A stretch of 64,000 bases of DNA from Galeruca laticollis (lineage: Eukaryota; Arthropoda; Insecta; Coleoptera; Chrysomelidae), in assembly GCA_963921935.1 (NCBI GenBank), contig OY998175.1, positions 264,237,709 to 264,301,708 on the forward strand, in the 5' to 3' direction. Under the pieces are notes generated by a model that was not told the origin of the DNA, did no database searches, and was given only the letters and a program-made list of their open reading frames with translations. Below are positions 1 to 11,056 of the stretch, one piece after another (within the stretch, counting starts at the first letter, position 1; every line of letters starts with the position of its first letter). Both the position numbers and the translations under genes were made by a program.

Positions 1-86
1 ACACTTATCAGCACTATGCACTGATGCAAAAAATTCAGCAAACTTGTTCGCTATCTGATTGTCCGTAATACCATTCCCGTTGTATT
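1..86 (-). pseudogene. LINE reverse transcriptase fragment (edge of window)
   Basis: On the minus strand this stretch reads IANKFAEFFASVHSADK. That resembles the segment just before the RT domain in Jockey/CR1-type LINEs, where a conserved 'ia..Fa.yFssv' block precedes the RT fingers. The frame runs off the window start, so the RT domain would lie outside. The assignment rests on one short motif. It could instead be a chance match. Confidence 0.35.
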
Positions 87-227
87 TGTAATACCCCTAC
101 GAGTAAAGTGAAAGTGAATATACTGATGTAAAATAAATCGACAGAAATTCACTAGCAGAAACCTTTTGCACTTTTTAGTCATGATATGGACGGAGTGAAT
201 TATGTTTAATAGTTGGTGTACAGACGA

Positions 228-507
228 TCATGATATGCCACTCTGTCTAGATAACGTTCTAGTGCTAATATGCCGGTGGTCGTCAATGGTATTCAAAATA
301 AGTTCTTCATCTTGCACTCTCATTTGAATAGTCCAATCTCGCTTAACACTGCAAAACTTCCCTGTTTCTCGAGCCCGTCTTTCAACATTAGAAAATGTTC
401 CTCTGTGGGCAACCACGCGATTAAGAAACCTCCTCCGATATTCTTCTACAGTTTTCTTCACAAAAACCTAACATCAATAACATATCCACTTGTTCGCTAA
501 ATGAGAA
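228..507 (-). pseudogene. mariner-like transposase N-terminus (DUF4817-type helix-turn-helix)
   Basis: The minus-strand reading shows a paired helix-turn-helix N-terminus typical of mariner-like transposase genes in arthropods. Around 500-460 the frame reads SEQVDMLLMLGFCEEN. After a shift near 458 it continues with EEYRRRFLNRVVAHRGTF, NVERRARETGKF and ISTRTLSRQSGIS. The family pattern is 'eYvdml..yG.c..n...A...Y..RFpnR..p...tF..v.rrlretG.f'. The DDE domain that should follow is absent: after 228 the sequence is unrelated. It is a fragment with one frameshift and cannot encode a transposase. The family is fairly clear; the exact subfamily is not. Confidence 0.72.
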
Positions 508-854
508 TTTTCCACTAATTTAAAAAAAAAATTATAACAATTTACTTACTACAAGAACTGAATAGCAATTTTTCAAATTTTATGTATAAATTTATAGCCA
601 ACTTTTGACTTTTTTGTAACTTTTCAAATAACATTGTTCAAAACATCTCTTCGATTATTCGACATTCACTTGAAAATTACAAAGTTTTGTGCAAAATTAC
701 GGAGTTAAAAAAGTTTAAGATATAAATTTTCCATGGTACTAAAATTACGTTTTTCAAATCAACTGACACATAAAAAACTTTCGTGAAATTTTAAGGTTAA
801 GTCACCCCTAATTAACCCCCCAGAATAGCTCGATCGTCTCCTACTTACCATTAC
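508..854. other. no feature seen
   Basis: AT-rich sequence with no reading frame or repeat I can support. It ends at the TTAA target site of piggyBac element A. Confidence 0.5.
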
Positions 855-1449
855 TTAACACTTCGTTAGTCGCGTGGTGGTCCAATAGACTCCTACCGTA
901 GTATTTGGTTTTTATTTGAAAAACTGATAGAAATAAACACATCTGGTTTCACGACATCTCAGACACATTCTTTTTCTGTGTTTTTCCAAAGTTCTATTGT
1001 TGTCAGAACAACTATTTGCAAATGCAAAGTATTTACTGCAGGTGCATTCTGGGAATCTACTAGACTCCTAGCACCTAACCTCGTCGGTGCATTTGTCGCT
1101 GAGTTTTCGAAGTATTCGGTCCAGTTTTGCTCGAGTATTTATTGTGCGTTTTATTTTTTATCAAAAAATAGTGAAAAAGTTTATGACCTAAGTAAATCTG
1201 AAGATATTGAAGAAGTTAATCGCCTAATAGACGAAGAAATTAATTTTGAAGATAATTACATACCTGAAGATGATTTTGAAGAATCAGATGAATCTCAAAC
1301 TGAAGATAATCTGGAAACTAAAAGAAATGATTCGGATACAGATCATGAAATTGAAGATAATCTTGAAGAAGTAAAAAATGCTAGTATAGATTTTTACAGT
1401 GGTGAGTAAACCAAAAAATAAATATTTTTGTTTGTTGAAATATAACTTA

Positions 1450-4400
1450 AGGTAAAAGACCCAAATTCAGACACATTTAGGAATTCACGTTACATATTTT
1501 GTGAAGTAATTAACAGTCATTTAATGACATTGGTCAGTTCTGTTATTTTTGAATTAATAATAATTTGTAAGGAGATCTGAGCAGTTATTTTTCCCGAAAC
1601 TTTGTATATAATTAAGTAATAACTATTTTTTGTAACCATGCCAATAACACCTAATTCCCACAACAAGATTGAAGTTTGTTCCAATATCAGACACATCAGT
1701 GAACCTTATTCTGACAGTGACCACAAATCGGACATTTGGGTAACATTATTCTGACAGAAACTATAAACAGTCAATTAACCTTCAGAATTAAAACGTTCAA
1801 TATAAAAATTGGAAAGGACGTTCTACAACATTACACATTATGTGTTTCTAACTCCTCAAGAGAAAAAAAACCTTTCATTTATTTCCATTGGAGGCTGGAT
1901 CTTCTTGACGACTTCATAAGGATCGTACCAAATTTCATCTTTAGTACTTGGACATTTCCACCATCTACCAGCTTTAGCCATTGCATTATCTAAATTTTCT
2001 CATTGTTTTTATCTGTAATTTGTGCTGGGTAATAGTCGCCATAATAACTGACAATTAAGAAATCACCAATTTTTATTTTGTCAAAAAACGAGGTTTCTGC
2101 TTCTCCATCACCTGATAAATAATACTTGTATAGTGAAATTGAGTTAATTACTTTAGTAAAATTGCTTCTTACCTTCATGTTCAATTTGACCATTTTCCAT
2201 TTCATCGTTATCTTGAAATGAGAATTCTTCACTTTCTGATCTCTCATCGTCTTTGAGTTTTTTTTTGTTTATCTTGCCGAATATGTTTTTTTCTAGGTAT
2301 TTTCACTTTCTCTTCACGCAACCTCTTGTTTTCTTCTATTTTTCTCTTTCTATCCTCTTTTTCTTGAATTGCTTTTTTCTGCTCTTCCTCTTTTTTCAAA
2401 TATTGTCTCCAAGCATCATAGGTGCCTAAAGAAGGAACTTTAATCCGACCATTCCTTGAGTTTACCTTCTTTGTTGGTTCAGGCCAGAATACACATTTTT
2501 TAAACGAAGATGGTATAACCACTTCTGGCAGTATCTGAGAATGTTTCGTATTACTACAAATATTCATACTTTCATCTTTATTGACGGACTCCACTCTTAC
2601 TTGCTCGTTTGCAGTTGTATTAGTTCGTTTTTCTGGGGTTACTTCAATGTTTTCTATCACTTCTCCTACACTCCTTCCTAACACATTGGTTTTTCGTATT
2701 TCGTCAATTTCTTCCTCGCGTTTTTCATCACTTTCTTCCTCGCATATTTCGTCATTTTCTATTTCCACTATATCGTCAGTGCTTTTTTTGTAATACAGTT
2801 TCTTTGTCAGCGTTTTCCGTATGACTAACCATGAGTTCTACTTCACTTGTTTCGGGATTTTCAAATGTGTTTTCTATATATTCAGGTAATGATTCATCAG
2901 ATTCAAATACAACCAAATTTTCCCATCAATCTTCCAGATTTAGGCCTTCTCCTACATCTATTGTAATATTTGGAGTATTATCTTTGTTCTGAGATAACCC
3001 CGAGTTCTCGTACATTCTGTACAAGATTTCATACAAACTTCTATCTTCAATTGCCTGTCCAGTTTGCACCTTTCTTTTCATAGCATTTATTAAGAAAATC
3101 TGGCCGAAAATATGTTTCGAGATATCGCAAAGGACTCACTTTTTTAGCATTTTTTGCTTCATTTGTTTTGTTTAACTCATTGTTATCTTCGTTGAGAAGT
3201 TTGTGATAGTCGATATTATTAGCATCAAAAGGGAAAAGACCACATGGCTTGAAGGCGTCTTCAAATGTATTTTCTAAATTTGAGATTGATTTCACAGCAT
3301 TTTGAAGAACATGAGCAAATGTGTCTTTGCCTAAATGTTTATAATTATCTTGTGTTTTGAAATTTTGAACTTCACTTTTCTATTTCATTTTTAAAGATTT
3401 GAACATGCCCACGTCGAGAGGCTGCAGAATATGTGTGGAATTTGGTAGCAAGCTTATTACGACTTTTTGCTTTTCTCTGCAAAACTCTGTCAAAGGTGAA
3501 GTGACATGTGATTTGTGCCCATCCAGGTATAATACTACTGGAAACTGAATTTTTTCAGATAAAGGCCATGGGTAAAAATGTTAGTTATGAAGTCGAAAAA
3601 AATTTCTGAGGTCATCCATCCACTAGTTGACTTCCCAATCCCCCAACCTTTAGGCACTTGTGATACTTTATGCTATGGTATCCTTTCGTATGGGTACATC
3701 ACCATGACTGGAGCTAGTTGACCAGCAGCATTACCAGTTATAAGAACACTCAGGCACTCTTTGTCATCACCTGATCTATCATGAAGTGACTTACACCCTT
3801 TCCTAGCAAGTGTCTTACGGCCTTTTGGCGATAGCAAAAAAGCAGACTAATCCTTGTTAAATAATCATTTTGGGTCCGAAATATTAATATTAGATGGAAC
3901 CAAGTAATCTTCAATTTCTTTATGCCAGTTTCTGATTTTAGTTTCAGTTATGGCTGCTCGAGAAGCGCATAAGTTTTGTGCTATTCTTTCACTGATTTCA
4001 GGATGTCTTCGAATTAATGATTCATACCAGTGACGGCCCGGTCTTTCATGTGTAAAATTGTTAGGACGGTTTAATTTTTTTACGAAAAGACAGACAATGT
4101 GAAGCAATTGATCTTTGGTTACAGGAAAACCCTTACGCCCCATGTTAATGATCTATTGTACTAATAGGTTTTCTTCTTCCTTATCAGTTTGTACTGAAAG
4201 AGCTCCACTTCGACATTCTTCGGATAAGTGTCTTGAATCTTCCCAATCAGCGTAGTTCTTGGAACGTTATATTGTTTCGATGCAGCTAAACAAGTCGTGC
4301 TACTTTTGATGGCATCTAAAGCTCGCCTCAAATCATCTTTGCTTTATATGTAGTTTTTTTTCGTCGACATCCTGTGAATAAAGCAAAAAATGCAACAATA

Positions 4401-5057
4401 AATAGTTATTAATGATGATTATTTCTGAATTTTAAAATAACAGTGGAGACCCGTTTACATAAACTGTACATAATCCAGACAGTTGAAGCACTCAACTCCA
4501 TCACTCATGTCGGAATTTGGATAGGACCTCTGAAATGAGCTTTTCTATATAAAACGATATTTACTGAGGTTATTTCATTAGGAAAGAACGGGATAGTATC
4601 ATATCAACCATATATCACATGTACACAAATCCGACACTCAGTGTCTGATTTACGGAAAATACTAATTTGCTTGTACTTAATCCCGACACCATAAAAGTTA
4701 TAAAATTCTGTAGATTTAATAATAGTTAACCTTGTTAAAATGCAACTTTAATAACCAACTTCAAAGAAATTCATTTCAATGTGCTCAATTAGTAGTGTCA
4801 TGTGGTTAAGAATATAACAGCTAAAATCTGCTTACCTTATTAGAAATACTTTGCAAATGAACATAGCACGTAACTTTACAGCACCATCAACTTCTCAGGT
4901 TATGCATTGACCGTTACAGTGTCGGTAACATAGGGAACTATTCATGACCGAAATAGTTTATGTTGAATTTCATCAACAGATGTCCTAACGTATATTTGAA
5001 AGTTGCAAATTTCTTATTTTAGCTGAATCAACTGGAATATGACAGTGTCTTTTACCT
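1450..5057 (-). mobile_element. pogo/Tigger-like DNA transposon nested in the piggyBac A intron
   Basis: A minus-strand pogo-like transposase (1990-4370) sits between sequences holding many copies of an 8-bp motif, YCRGACAY. Copies on the left are at 1467, 1687 and 1728; on the right at 4507, 4630, 4641, 4682 and 4919, in both orientations. Candidate termini are AGGTAAAAGACCC at 1450-1462 and its complement at 5045-5057, with 12 of 13 bases matching. I do not see the TA target duplication expected of pogo elements, so the exact ends remain tentative. Confidence 0.6.
1990..4370 (-). pseudogene. pogo-like (CENP-B/jerky type) transposase pseudogene
   Basis: Reading leftward from an ATG at 4370, the first part is a psq-type helix-turn-helix (SKDDLRRALDAI, AASKQYNVPRTTL). 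A CENP-B-type domain follows at 4143-3865, with RPGRHWYESLIRRHPEISER. The DDE_1 domain then follows: FNKD with the next codon a stop (about 3850), YLDGHKSHVTSPLTEF (about 3520) and LLPNSTHILQPLDVG (about 3440). All three catalytic aspartates are still readable. A lysine/glutamate-rich tail runs 2500-2244, and a Tudor-like IKIGDFLIVSYYGDYYPAQI near 2050. In-frame stops lie near 4340, 3865, 3847 and 3673, with a frameshift in an A-run near 3548. These make it a pseudogene. Decay looks similar to that of the host piggyBac. Confidence 0.85.
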
Positions 5058-6773
5058 CATTCGTATACTCATATTTGTGTGAAAGTGAAAATAAAAACTT
5101 TTCGTCTACATTATTCCTATTTCTGATTGCAGCCCGAGACGGTACACAATGGCGAGCATTTCCATGGCGAATTACACAAACTCCTCCACATAGTATTTTA
5201 TGCAGACTTCCTGGTGTTATGGGCCGTACGGCTAAGAATGCTTAGAAAGAAGCGGACTGTTGGCGATTATTCTTTGACAATCGTATTTCTTCTTTGCTAG
5301 TAGAAAATACAAACAATTATATAAACAGCATTAGAGAAAAATTTGCGCGAGAAAGACTGCACAGAAATATATCAAATAGAAATAGAAGCCTTCTTAGCTC
5401 TTCTATATTTGGCAGGAGTATATCGAGGCAACCATCAAAGACTTTCCGATTTTTTTTCATCTGACAGTCTTGGAATTGACAAATCAGGTTTCTTATTAGA
5501 TGTGTTCGGTTTGATGAGTTATTTACACGGCCTCAAAGGAAGGCGGTCGATAAATTAGCCCCGATAAGAGAATTTTTTTAGTTTTTTTTAGAAAACTCTA
5601 AATCTCATTATCATATTGGGCAGAATGTTACAGTTGATGAAATGCTTCCAGCATTTCGTGGGCGCTGTGGATTTAGTTAATATATCCCCTCAAAGTCCAA
5701 TAAATACGGAATAAATTTTTTTCGCTGAGTGACGCCATGTTGTTTTACACATACAATATGGAAATTTATTGCGGTACACAGCCAGAAGGGCCGTACAGGA
5801 AGGATAATTCTGCAGAAAATGTTGTATTGAGATTAGCAGCACCAATATTTGGAAGCAGCCGGAATATTGCATCCGACAATTGGTTTACGAGTTTAAAACT
5901 AGTCCAGGAACTGGAGAAGAAAAAAAATTCATACGTTTTAACAATAAGAAAAAATGAAAGAGAAGTACCCTCTGTTTTTGTTTTGGCAAAGAACAGGAAT
6001 CAGTATGACAGTATTTTTGGATATACCAAAAAAGAAACTCTTGTTTCATATGTACCCAAAAAAGAAAAGACTGTGGTGCTTCTCTCGAGTCATCACACAT
6101 CCAGTACTACAGTTTCAGAGAATGAACATAAAAAACCTGAAATAATTCAGTTCTATAATGAAACTAAAGCAGCTGTGGATATCGTTGACAAATTATGTGG
6201 CACATACAATGTTGCACGAAGCACAAGACGGTGGACCATGGTAATATTTTACCATATTATGAACATTGTGGGAATAAATTCTCGTGTAATATATCTCGGC
6301 AATGGCAAAGAATATGTGCCTAGACGAGATTTCCTGAGAAAATTGGCATTAGATTTAGCCACACCTTAATTGACAAGAAGAGCGTTATGCCGAAATCTTC
6401 CAAGAGGGTTGCAAGTTCTCATAGAAAAATATAAGGTAACGTGTAGAAGAAGCAGCAGAAGATATATTTCCAGATTGTGAACGAAAATATTGTGGCCCGT
6501 GTTACCAAGCAGAAAAGAAAAAATGGAAAACACAATATACATGTAGAAAACGCTTAAATTTGCATAGAGTCAAAATTTACCAGAACTGTTTCGAAAATAT
6601 TGAAGGGTTAATAAAATATTTATTGCAATAATAATTAGTAGTAAGTGACGATAGGATGTGGGTGAAACATCACTATAATCATTGTCAATGAAACATTGAT
6701 AAACAATCAGGAGTCTACTGGACCCCAGCGCCTAAACGCGTTCTATTAACCTGCGCGCCTAAGCAAGTGTTAA

Positions 6774-7805
6774 TGGCCTCAACATTCTCACACAGTGTAC
6801 CAAATTTGGTATATTTGAGTTGAAGGGTTACAAAGTAACTAATTTTTTTCGAAATTTTGGGCCCTTCTTTGAGGCCCTATAACTCCTCAGCGATACAACT
6901 TGGTATAAAGGTAAATTGCCTCCAATCGTCATATTTTGAGATTACCAATAATCCTCTGAGCTCTGTCCGTTCTTATGCGGGACACCCTGTATATCTAGTG
7001 AGCTCTCCACTTCAAACTGTCGTCTTAAATAATAGTTTTAAATAATCTTAAATGGGAAGAAAAAGTATCCAGGGCTAATAATATATAAGCTTCAGTCATT
7101 GTAATATCATATCTTTTTTTTTCATATATTTTAAGTCAATCACAGAGTAGGTCGTTTCTTGCACTGGCCAAAAATATTTATCAAACATAAGGTCTCATGA
7201 AATGTAACTTCTGTCATTCTGACGAATATCGAAACCATTGTCAATTTCTTATAATTATTCTCACCTTTTTTCATTATATTGTGGAATTTTTTTGAAATAG
7301 TTAGTTTCACTTAATAAAGTAATGTGTGAAAACACATTTTATTCCTGTTCCAATAGTACTTTTCAATACCCTTAGATGGAAAATATCAATATAATTAGAT
7401 CTACGCCTCTGGTTTTCATTTAATCAGCTTCTGATATTTCATTTAACTCAAGTAATCACTTGAATGAGTTTCAACATTATACACTTGGATTTAATGAGAA
7501 AAATAAGATATAAGACAGCTAAGGTTCAATTATGTTTTCCTTTCTCACAGGAAAAAAAGGCGCTTGTTAAAAGTTGATACTTTTTTTCTATGAATCTCCT
7601 TATTCTTAAAATGTCCTCACGTACTTAACTATGATTGACAAATGGTTGCGTAACAGAAAAATTTCATGATATTAAATGCGAAAACAGAATATTAAGTAAT
7701 GTAATGTGGAACTGACATCACATCTTGACATTAAAATGAGGCTGCTTCTTTTGCTATGTAGCATCCAGACATATTCATTTTCTCCAATCTTAGGCCGGCA
7801 TAACG

Positions 7806-7807
<2 letters not shown>
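6774..7807. other. no gene; generic repeat-like sequence
   Basis: AT-rich. Around 6840-7000 the sequence includes GGGACACCCTGTATAT, a phrase I associate with ends of insect transposons, but I find no partner end. Nothing else is supportable. Confidence 0.4.

Positions 7808-7894
<87 letters not shown>
7808..7894. repeat. (TA)n microsatellite
   Basis: About 87 bp of nearly pure TA with one G interruption. Confidence 0.97.
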
Positions 7895-7896
<2 letters not shown>

Positions 7897-8594
7897 ATGT
7901 ATATTAATACAGTTCTCTCATTTCAAATTTTAAGGAATTTCATTTAGTTATTTTGTTATGCAATACTTTTGGCAAACCCTGTATTGTCTATTAAATCAAT
8001 ATGGTTGTAAAACCCGGTAGATTTGAGATCTGGCACATTATTTAATTTCCGATGATATTTACCTGTCACCATTGAAAAACATATTCAGGGTTAGAGAAAA
8101 TATAAGTCATGATAGGTAAAAAGTAATAAAAGTATTCCAAATCTTTGTTATAAGAAAATAACAAGTTTAGTTTTGTTTTGAAAAAAGAGGAAAGTTTGTA
8201 ACCACAGTAGAATGTGGTTATTTATTTGTAAAAAATCGGCAGTTGAATTTGAGATCCCGACGAGACAACATCGTATTTGAGATTTGTCCCAACATTATGT
8301 GAAAATAGTAGAATAAGTTAAATAGTATAATTAATAATCATGAATCTACCCATTCAAAGAACAGTGCGTGTGTGTTTTAAAGAAACCTCAATCGTATTTA
8401 CTTGTAGTGAAAATTCCAGAATTCTAAACTATATTTAGAATAGTACGAGTCTTTTCCTGTTTCTTAGTATTGGTGAGTCCGCTCCAGTTTATCATTATTT
8501 ATCGAAAATATCAGGCCTTTCAACAAAATTAAAATAGATGCATCTAAGTATTAAGAAATATCAGTTTGAATCACAAGTGACTCATTTTATGGGT
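7895..8594. other. no feature seen
   Basis: AT-rich; no reading frame, tandem structure or inverted repeat recognised. Confidence 0.45.
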
Positions 8595-8970
8595 GAATAT
8601 TTTTCACGGCATCTTATAGATGAACCTTATTGATTTTTAGCTCACCAGAGCTAGCATAACGGGTGCTATGGTACCTGGTGTGCCACATTTTTTGTCCTTT
8701 TTTGGAGAAATTTCGGGTTAGTACGATACAGCATCCGGAGTGTATACAAGTGGCCGATTTTATAATTGGATATTTTTCAAGGTGTCTCACAGATGTACTC
8801 TATTGAATTTCAGCTGACTATAGCAAGTACAGCGGGTCCTATAAATCCAGATATACTCCATTTTTGGTTACTTTTGGAGGAATTTCAGTTTGTTAACACG
8901 ATACATCCCCCGAAGTGTATACAAGTGACAATTTTATGATATAATATTATTCAGGGCATCTCACAGATGC
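8595..8970 (-). repeat. ~175-bp tandem repeat, locus 1
   Basis: About two units. Landmarks recur at a 175-bp spacing: GTTAGTACGATACAG at 8717 and GTTAACACGATACAT at 8892, and 'catctYAYAGATG' near 8602, 8777 and 8952. The reverse complement matches the units at 48830-49370, so this is the same family in the opposite direction. Confidence 0.8.
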
Positions 8971-9019
8971 GGAAAAGTTAGTTTTAATCTTAAAAACCGT
9001 TTATTTTTTATAGAAATTG

Positions 9020-9390
9020 AAAATATCTCACTCAATCAAAAATTTAATTTTGGCAGTGACATTTGGATTATTATTGGTGACAGATAATTCATTTAAAAAT
9101 CGTGAATGTCATAAGGCAATTGAAAAGCCTTTATAATCTAGAACCAACAGTCGCACGATACTATTGTGTAAATAATCAGGAATAAGAGTTAATATATAAT
9201 TTGGACAATACTTTGAAATTATAATAAATTACTAATATTTTTGATAACGATTTGAACCTACCCTGAGATAATAGTGATCAAAATTCATTATAAATAAATT
9301 CGTCTTTTGATATAATTAAGAATTTTTATTATAGCCGGGAATTATTTGACAACAACTGTCAGACTGAAATACATATCATACGCTGTTAAA
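9020..9390 (+). repeat. dispersed repeat, copy 1 (pair with 46370-46720)
   Basis: Shares ordered blocks with 46370-46720: GATTATTGGTGACA; TTTTTGATAAC followed by CACCCTGAGA or TACCCTGAGA; ATTATAAATAAATT; TGTCAG followed by catacg. The copies diverge in between. Neither has a reading frame. It is probably a non-autonomous transposon of unknown class. Confidence 0.6.
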
Positions 9391-9397
9391 GCCGTGT

Positions 9398-9440
9398 GTG
9401 CATTCGCAACTGAGCTGTGATAGCTCAGTTGCGAATGCAC
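9398..9440. repeat. perfect 19-bp hairpin
   Basis: Arms 9398-9416 and 9422-9440 are exact reverse complements with a 5-base loop, GTGAT. The arm begins GTGCATTCGCAACTGAGCT. It lies just past the 3' side of the dispersed repeat copy and may mark the end of that element. Confidence 0.9.
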
Positions 9441-10466
9441 GAATGCAAATGATTTCCAAACAGTCGGGCCTTAACGTGAGAGGTTAGGTCCTTTCCATGT
9501 GTTAAAAGTTACAGATCTTACATCACTTTTCCTAACTGACATTATTATTGTTGTGAGAATTTTAAAATTATCAATACTGATTTTCATGGAAATTAACATC
9601 AGACGAAAGTGGAGATCGTTAGTATTTGCGGGTGGGTTTTGTTTGGCTTTTTTATTTAATAATAGTAATGGTGGAATGGGTTGACAGTTGGGGAATACCG
9701 AATGTGAGAGGTTTGAGTGTTCACTGACTGTTTGCTTATTTCGTCATCCCAATTTTTTACATTTTACAAAAGACAGGTGGCAGCTGTCAGACAATAGTCT
9801 GGTTAAATTTAAAGGTGTAATTTTTCAATCTTGACGTGATCCTAGGTGTGGACATTAATCTATTATTGTTTTTCTTTGAAGTTTCCACCAAAGCAACCAA
9901 AAAAAAACACAACAGTATTGCTGAGAAATTTAGATTTTTATTAAATGTTTTTACTTCAACCTTGTAATTGCCCCCCGTATCTCTACCTTTCGACAGCAGT
10001 CGATTTCATGTCGAAATATATATTCAATAAAATCAGTTCGTTTCTTGTGTACGTCTTTTGGTTTTTAAAAAAACAGGAAAAAAATCCTGGCTCTCATTAC
10101 TATATGTAGGAGAGAAATTATATTTAGTCGACATTTTATTCTTTAGTGGATGAAAGTTTTCCTGCAATTTGTGAAATGTGAGTTTAATTTCCAATCAACA
10201 CTACAAGTAAGTCGTGATGATTTCAGAAATTGTTTTCTTTATTAAGTTAACCGATTTTTTCTTTCTGGTTTATTATAGCCTTTGAGAATGAAGACAATGC
10301 TCTTCGAAAGCTTAGGTAATGTACTATTTGATTCACTTTATCTCTAACCTGTAAAGTTTTTTGGCTGCTATCCCCACGAGTTTGAGGGTTTTTTAACAAA
10401 GACCACTCTTTGAAGTTTTATTTTTTAACTAGTCAGCCGTGACTAACTGCCAACTTTTGGTTTTTG

Positions 10467-10470
<4 letters not shown>
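9441..10470. other. no gene; possible Penelope-type 3' ends
   Basis: No coding frame is convincing. Two short phrases, near 9997-10013 (CAGTCGATTTCATGTCGAAA) and 10275-10310 (GAATGAAGAC...CTTCGAAAG), resemble the stem-then-GAAA phrases at ends of Penelope-like elements. I would not call either on its own. Confidence 0.35.
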
Positions 10471-10530
<60 letters not shown>

Positions 10531-10540
10531 CATATATATA
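10471..10540. repeat. (TA)n microsatellite
   Basis: About 70 bp of TA directly abutting the left end of the hammerhead inverted pair. Confidence 0.95.
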
Positions 10541-10593
10541 ACAAAAACAGAATTAGCGGGCATATCACGCAAAAGAGGTTACAGAGAATGAGT

Positions 10594-10650
10594 GGTAACT
10601 GTAGACATGCATGTTTCTGGATCATTAGCCTTCATCAGTACGGCATAACC
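10594..10650 (-). ncRNA. type I hammerhead ribozyme, copy A
   Basis: On the minus strand the order is: outer stem I (GGT/ACC), inner stem I (CCGTA/TACAG, one mismatch), conserved CTGATGA (plus coordinates 10638-10632), stem II (GGCT/ATCC, one mismatch, loop AATG), GAA, stem III (ACA/TGT closing loop TGCA) and C at the cleavage position. Cleavage is predicted between 10604 and 10603. All strictly conserved core bases are present, so this is the best-preserved copy. The short stem III is typical of Penelope/retrozyme hammerheads, which usually need dimerisation. Activity is not shown by sequence alone. Confidence 0.78.
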
Positions 10651-10869
10651 AAGAAAAGGTGTACAACTTGGGAGCAAGGATGTTAATTGAAACATGAGAA
10701 AACACAAACAACGGATTTCAACAAGATAACCAAACGCACATTTGTACCTTCAAATGGAAAATCCCGAGTTTTCAGGATAACAACCAACAGAGACACGGAG
10801 GCGTCTATAGCTCTTCTGTCTGAACCTTCCGACCTAGGATCCTTGCTCCCAAGTTGTACACCTTTTCTT

Positions 10870-10926
10870 GGTTATGCCGTACCGATGAAGGCTAATGAGC
10901 CAGAAATATACATGTCTAAGGTTACC
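10870..10926 (+). ncRNA. type I hammerhead ribozyme, copy B (one core change)
   Basis: Same fold as copy A on the plus strand. Stem I is GGT/ACC and CCGTA/TAAGG. The core reads CCGATGA at 10882-10888 instead of CTGATGA. Stem II is a full GGCT/AGCC with loop AATG. GAA follows at 10903-10905, then stem III ATA/TGT with one G-U pair. The expected cleavage base is C10916. The changed second core base should weaken or abolish cleavage. The inner stem I still pairs at four of five positions. Confidence 0.7.
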
Positions 10927-11000
10927 ACTCATTCTCTGTAACCTCTTTTGCGTGATATGCCCGCTAATTCTGTTTTTGTTTTATATTCCACGCGTTATTC

Positions 11001-11004
<4 letters not shown>

Positions 11005-11054
<50 letters not shown>
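11005..11054. repeat. (TA)n microsatellite
   Basis: About 50 bp of AT just right of the hammerhead pair. Confidence 0.95.

Positions 11055-11056
<2 letters not shown>

Larger units (their letters stand above)
978..6600 (+). pseudogene. piggyBac transposase pseudogene A
   Basis: The product would be a DDD transposase that cuts and pastes DNA at TTAA. Exon 1, up to 1401, is the acidic N-terminus (about 1180-1401, rich in D and E). It ends at a splice donor, G|GTGAGT. The acceptor is ...TTGCAG at 5127-5132, followed by ARDGTQW, the conserved start of the piggyBac core. The catalytic motifs survive: VTVDEMLPAFRGRCGF (about 5630), SDNWFTS (about 5875) and VDIVDKL (about 6176). A cysteine-rich tail starting CGPCYQAEKKKW lies near 6490. 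Frameshifts fall near 5245-5350, 5550 and 5700-5735, and stops near 5570, 5680 and 6367. The start codon is unclear: the ATG at 978 precedes sequence unlike the family, so translation probably began nearer 1150. Not functional. Confidence 0.85.
859..6769 (+). mobile_element. piggyBac-type DNA transposon A (decayed, with nested pogo element)
   Basis: TTAA target duplications lie at 855-858 and 6770-6773. The left end starts CACTTCGTTAGTCGCG; the right end, read inward, starts CACTTGCTTAGGCGCG. About 20 bp further in, both ends share GGTCCARTAGACTCCT, with an extra ~25 bp including a second TTAA on the right. The element codes rightward for a disrupted piggyBac transposase in two exons. It spans 5.9 kb only because a pogo-like element of about 3.6 kb sits in the intron; without it the length is near 2.3 kb, normal for piggyBac. 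Confidence 0.85.
10541..10979. mobile_element. inverted pair of hammerhead-ribozyme retroelement units
   Basis: Two ~141-bp arms (10541-10681 and 10839-10979) are near-identical reverse complements around a 157-bp spacer. (TA)n flanks both sides, directly on the left and about 25 bp away on the right. Each arm holds a sequence that folds as a type I hammerhead ribozyme (separate entries). A third unit of the family is at 28103-28258. Self-cleaving hammerheads are known in Penelope-like elements and small non-autonomous retrozymes. Assigning this family to one of these is inference; the spacer shows no recognisable protein. Confidence 0.75.

Noticed and set aside
9997..10310. Further hammerhead-like phrases near 10000 and 10280
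   Set aside because: They have stem-then-GAAA resemblance only; the CTGATGA core is missing or too changed.
10687..10941. 84-codon frame across the hammerhead inverted pair
   Set aside because: Half of it lies over the ribozyme arm, and it has no homology I can see; the RNA fold explains the conservation better.
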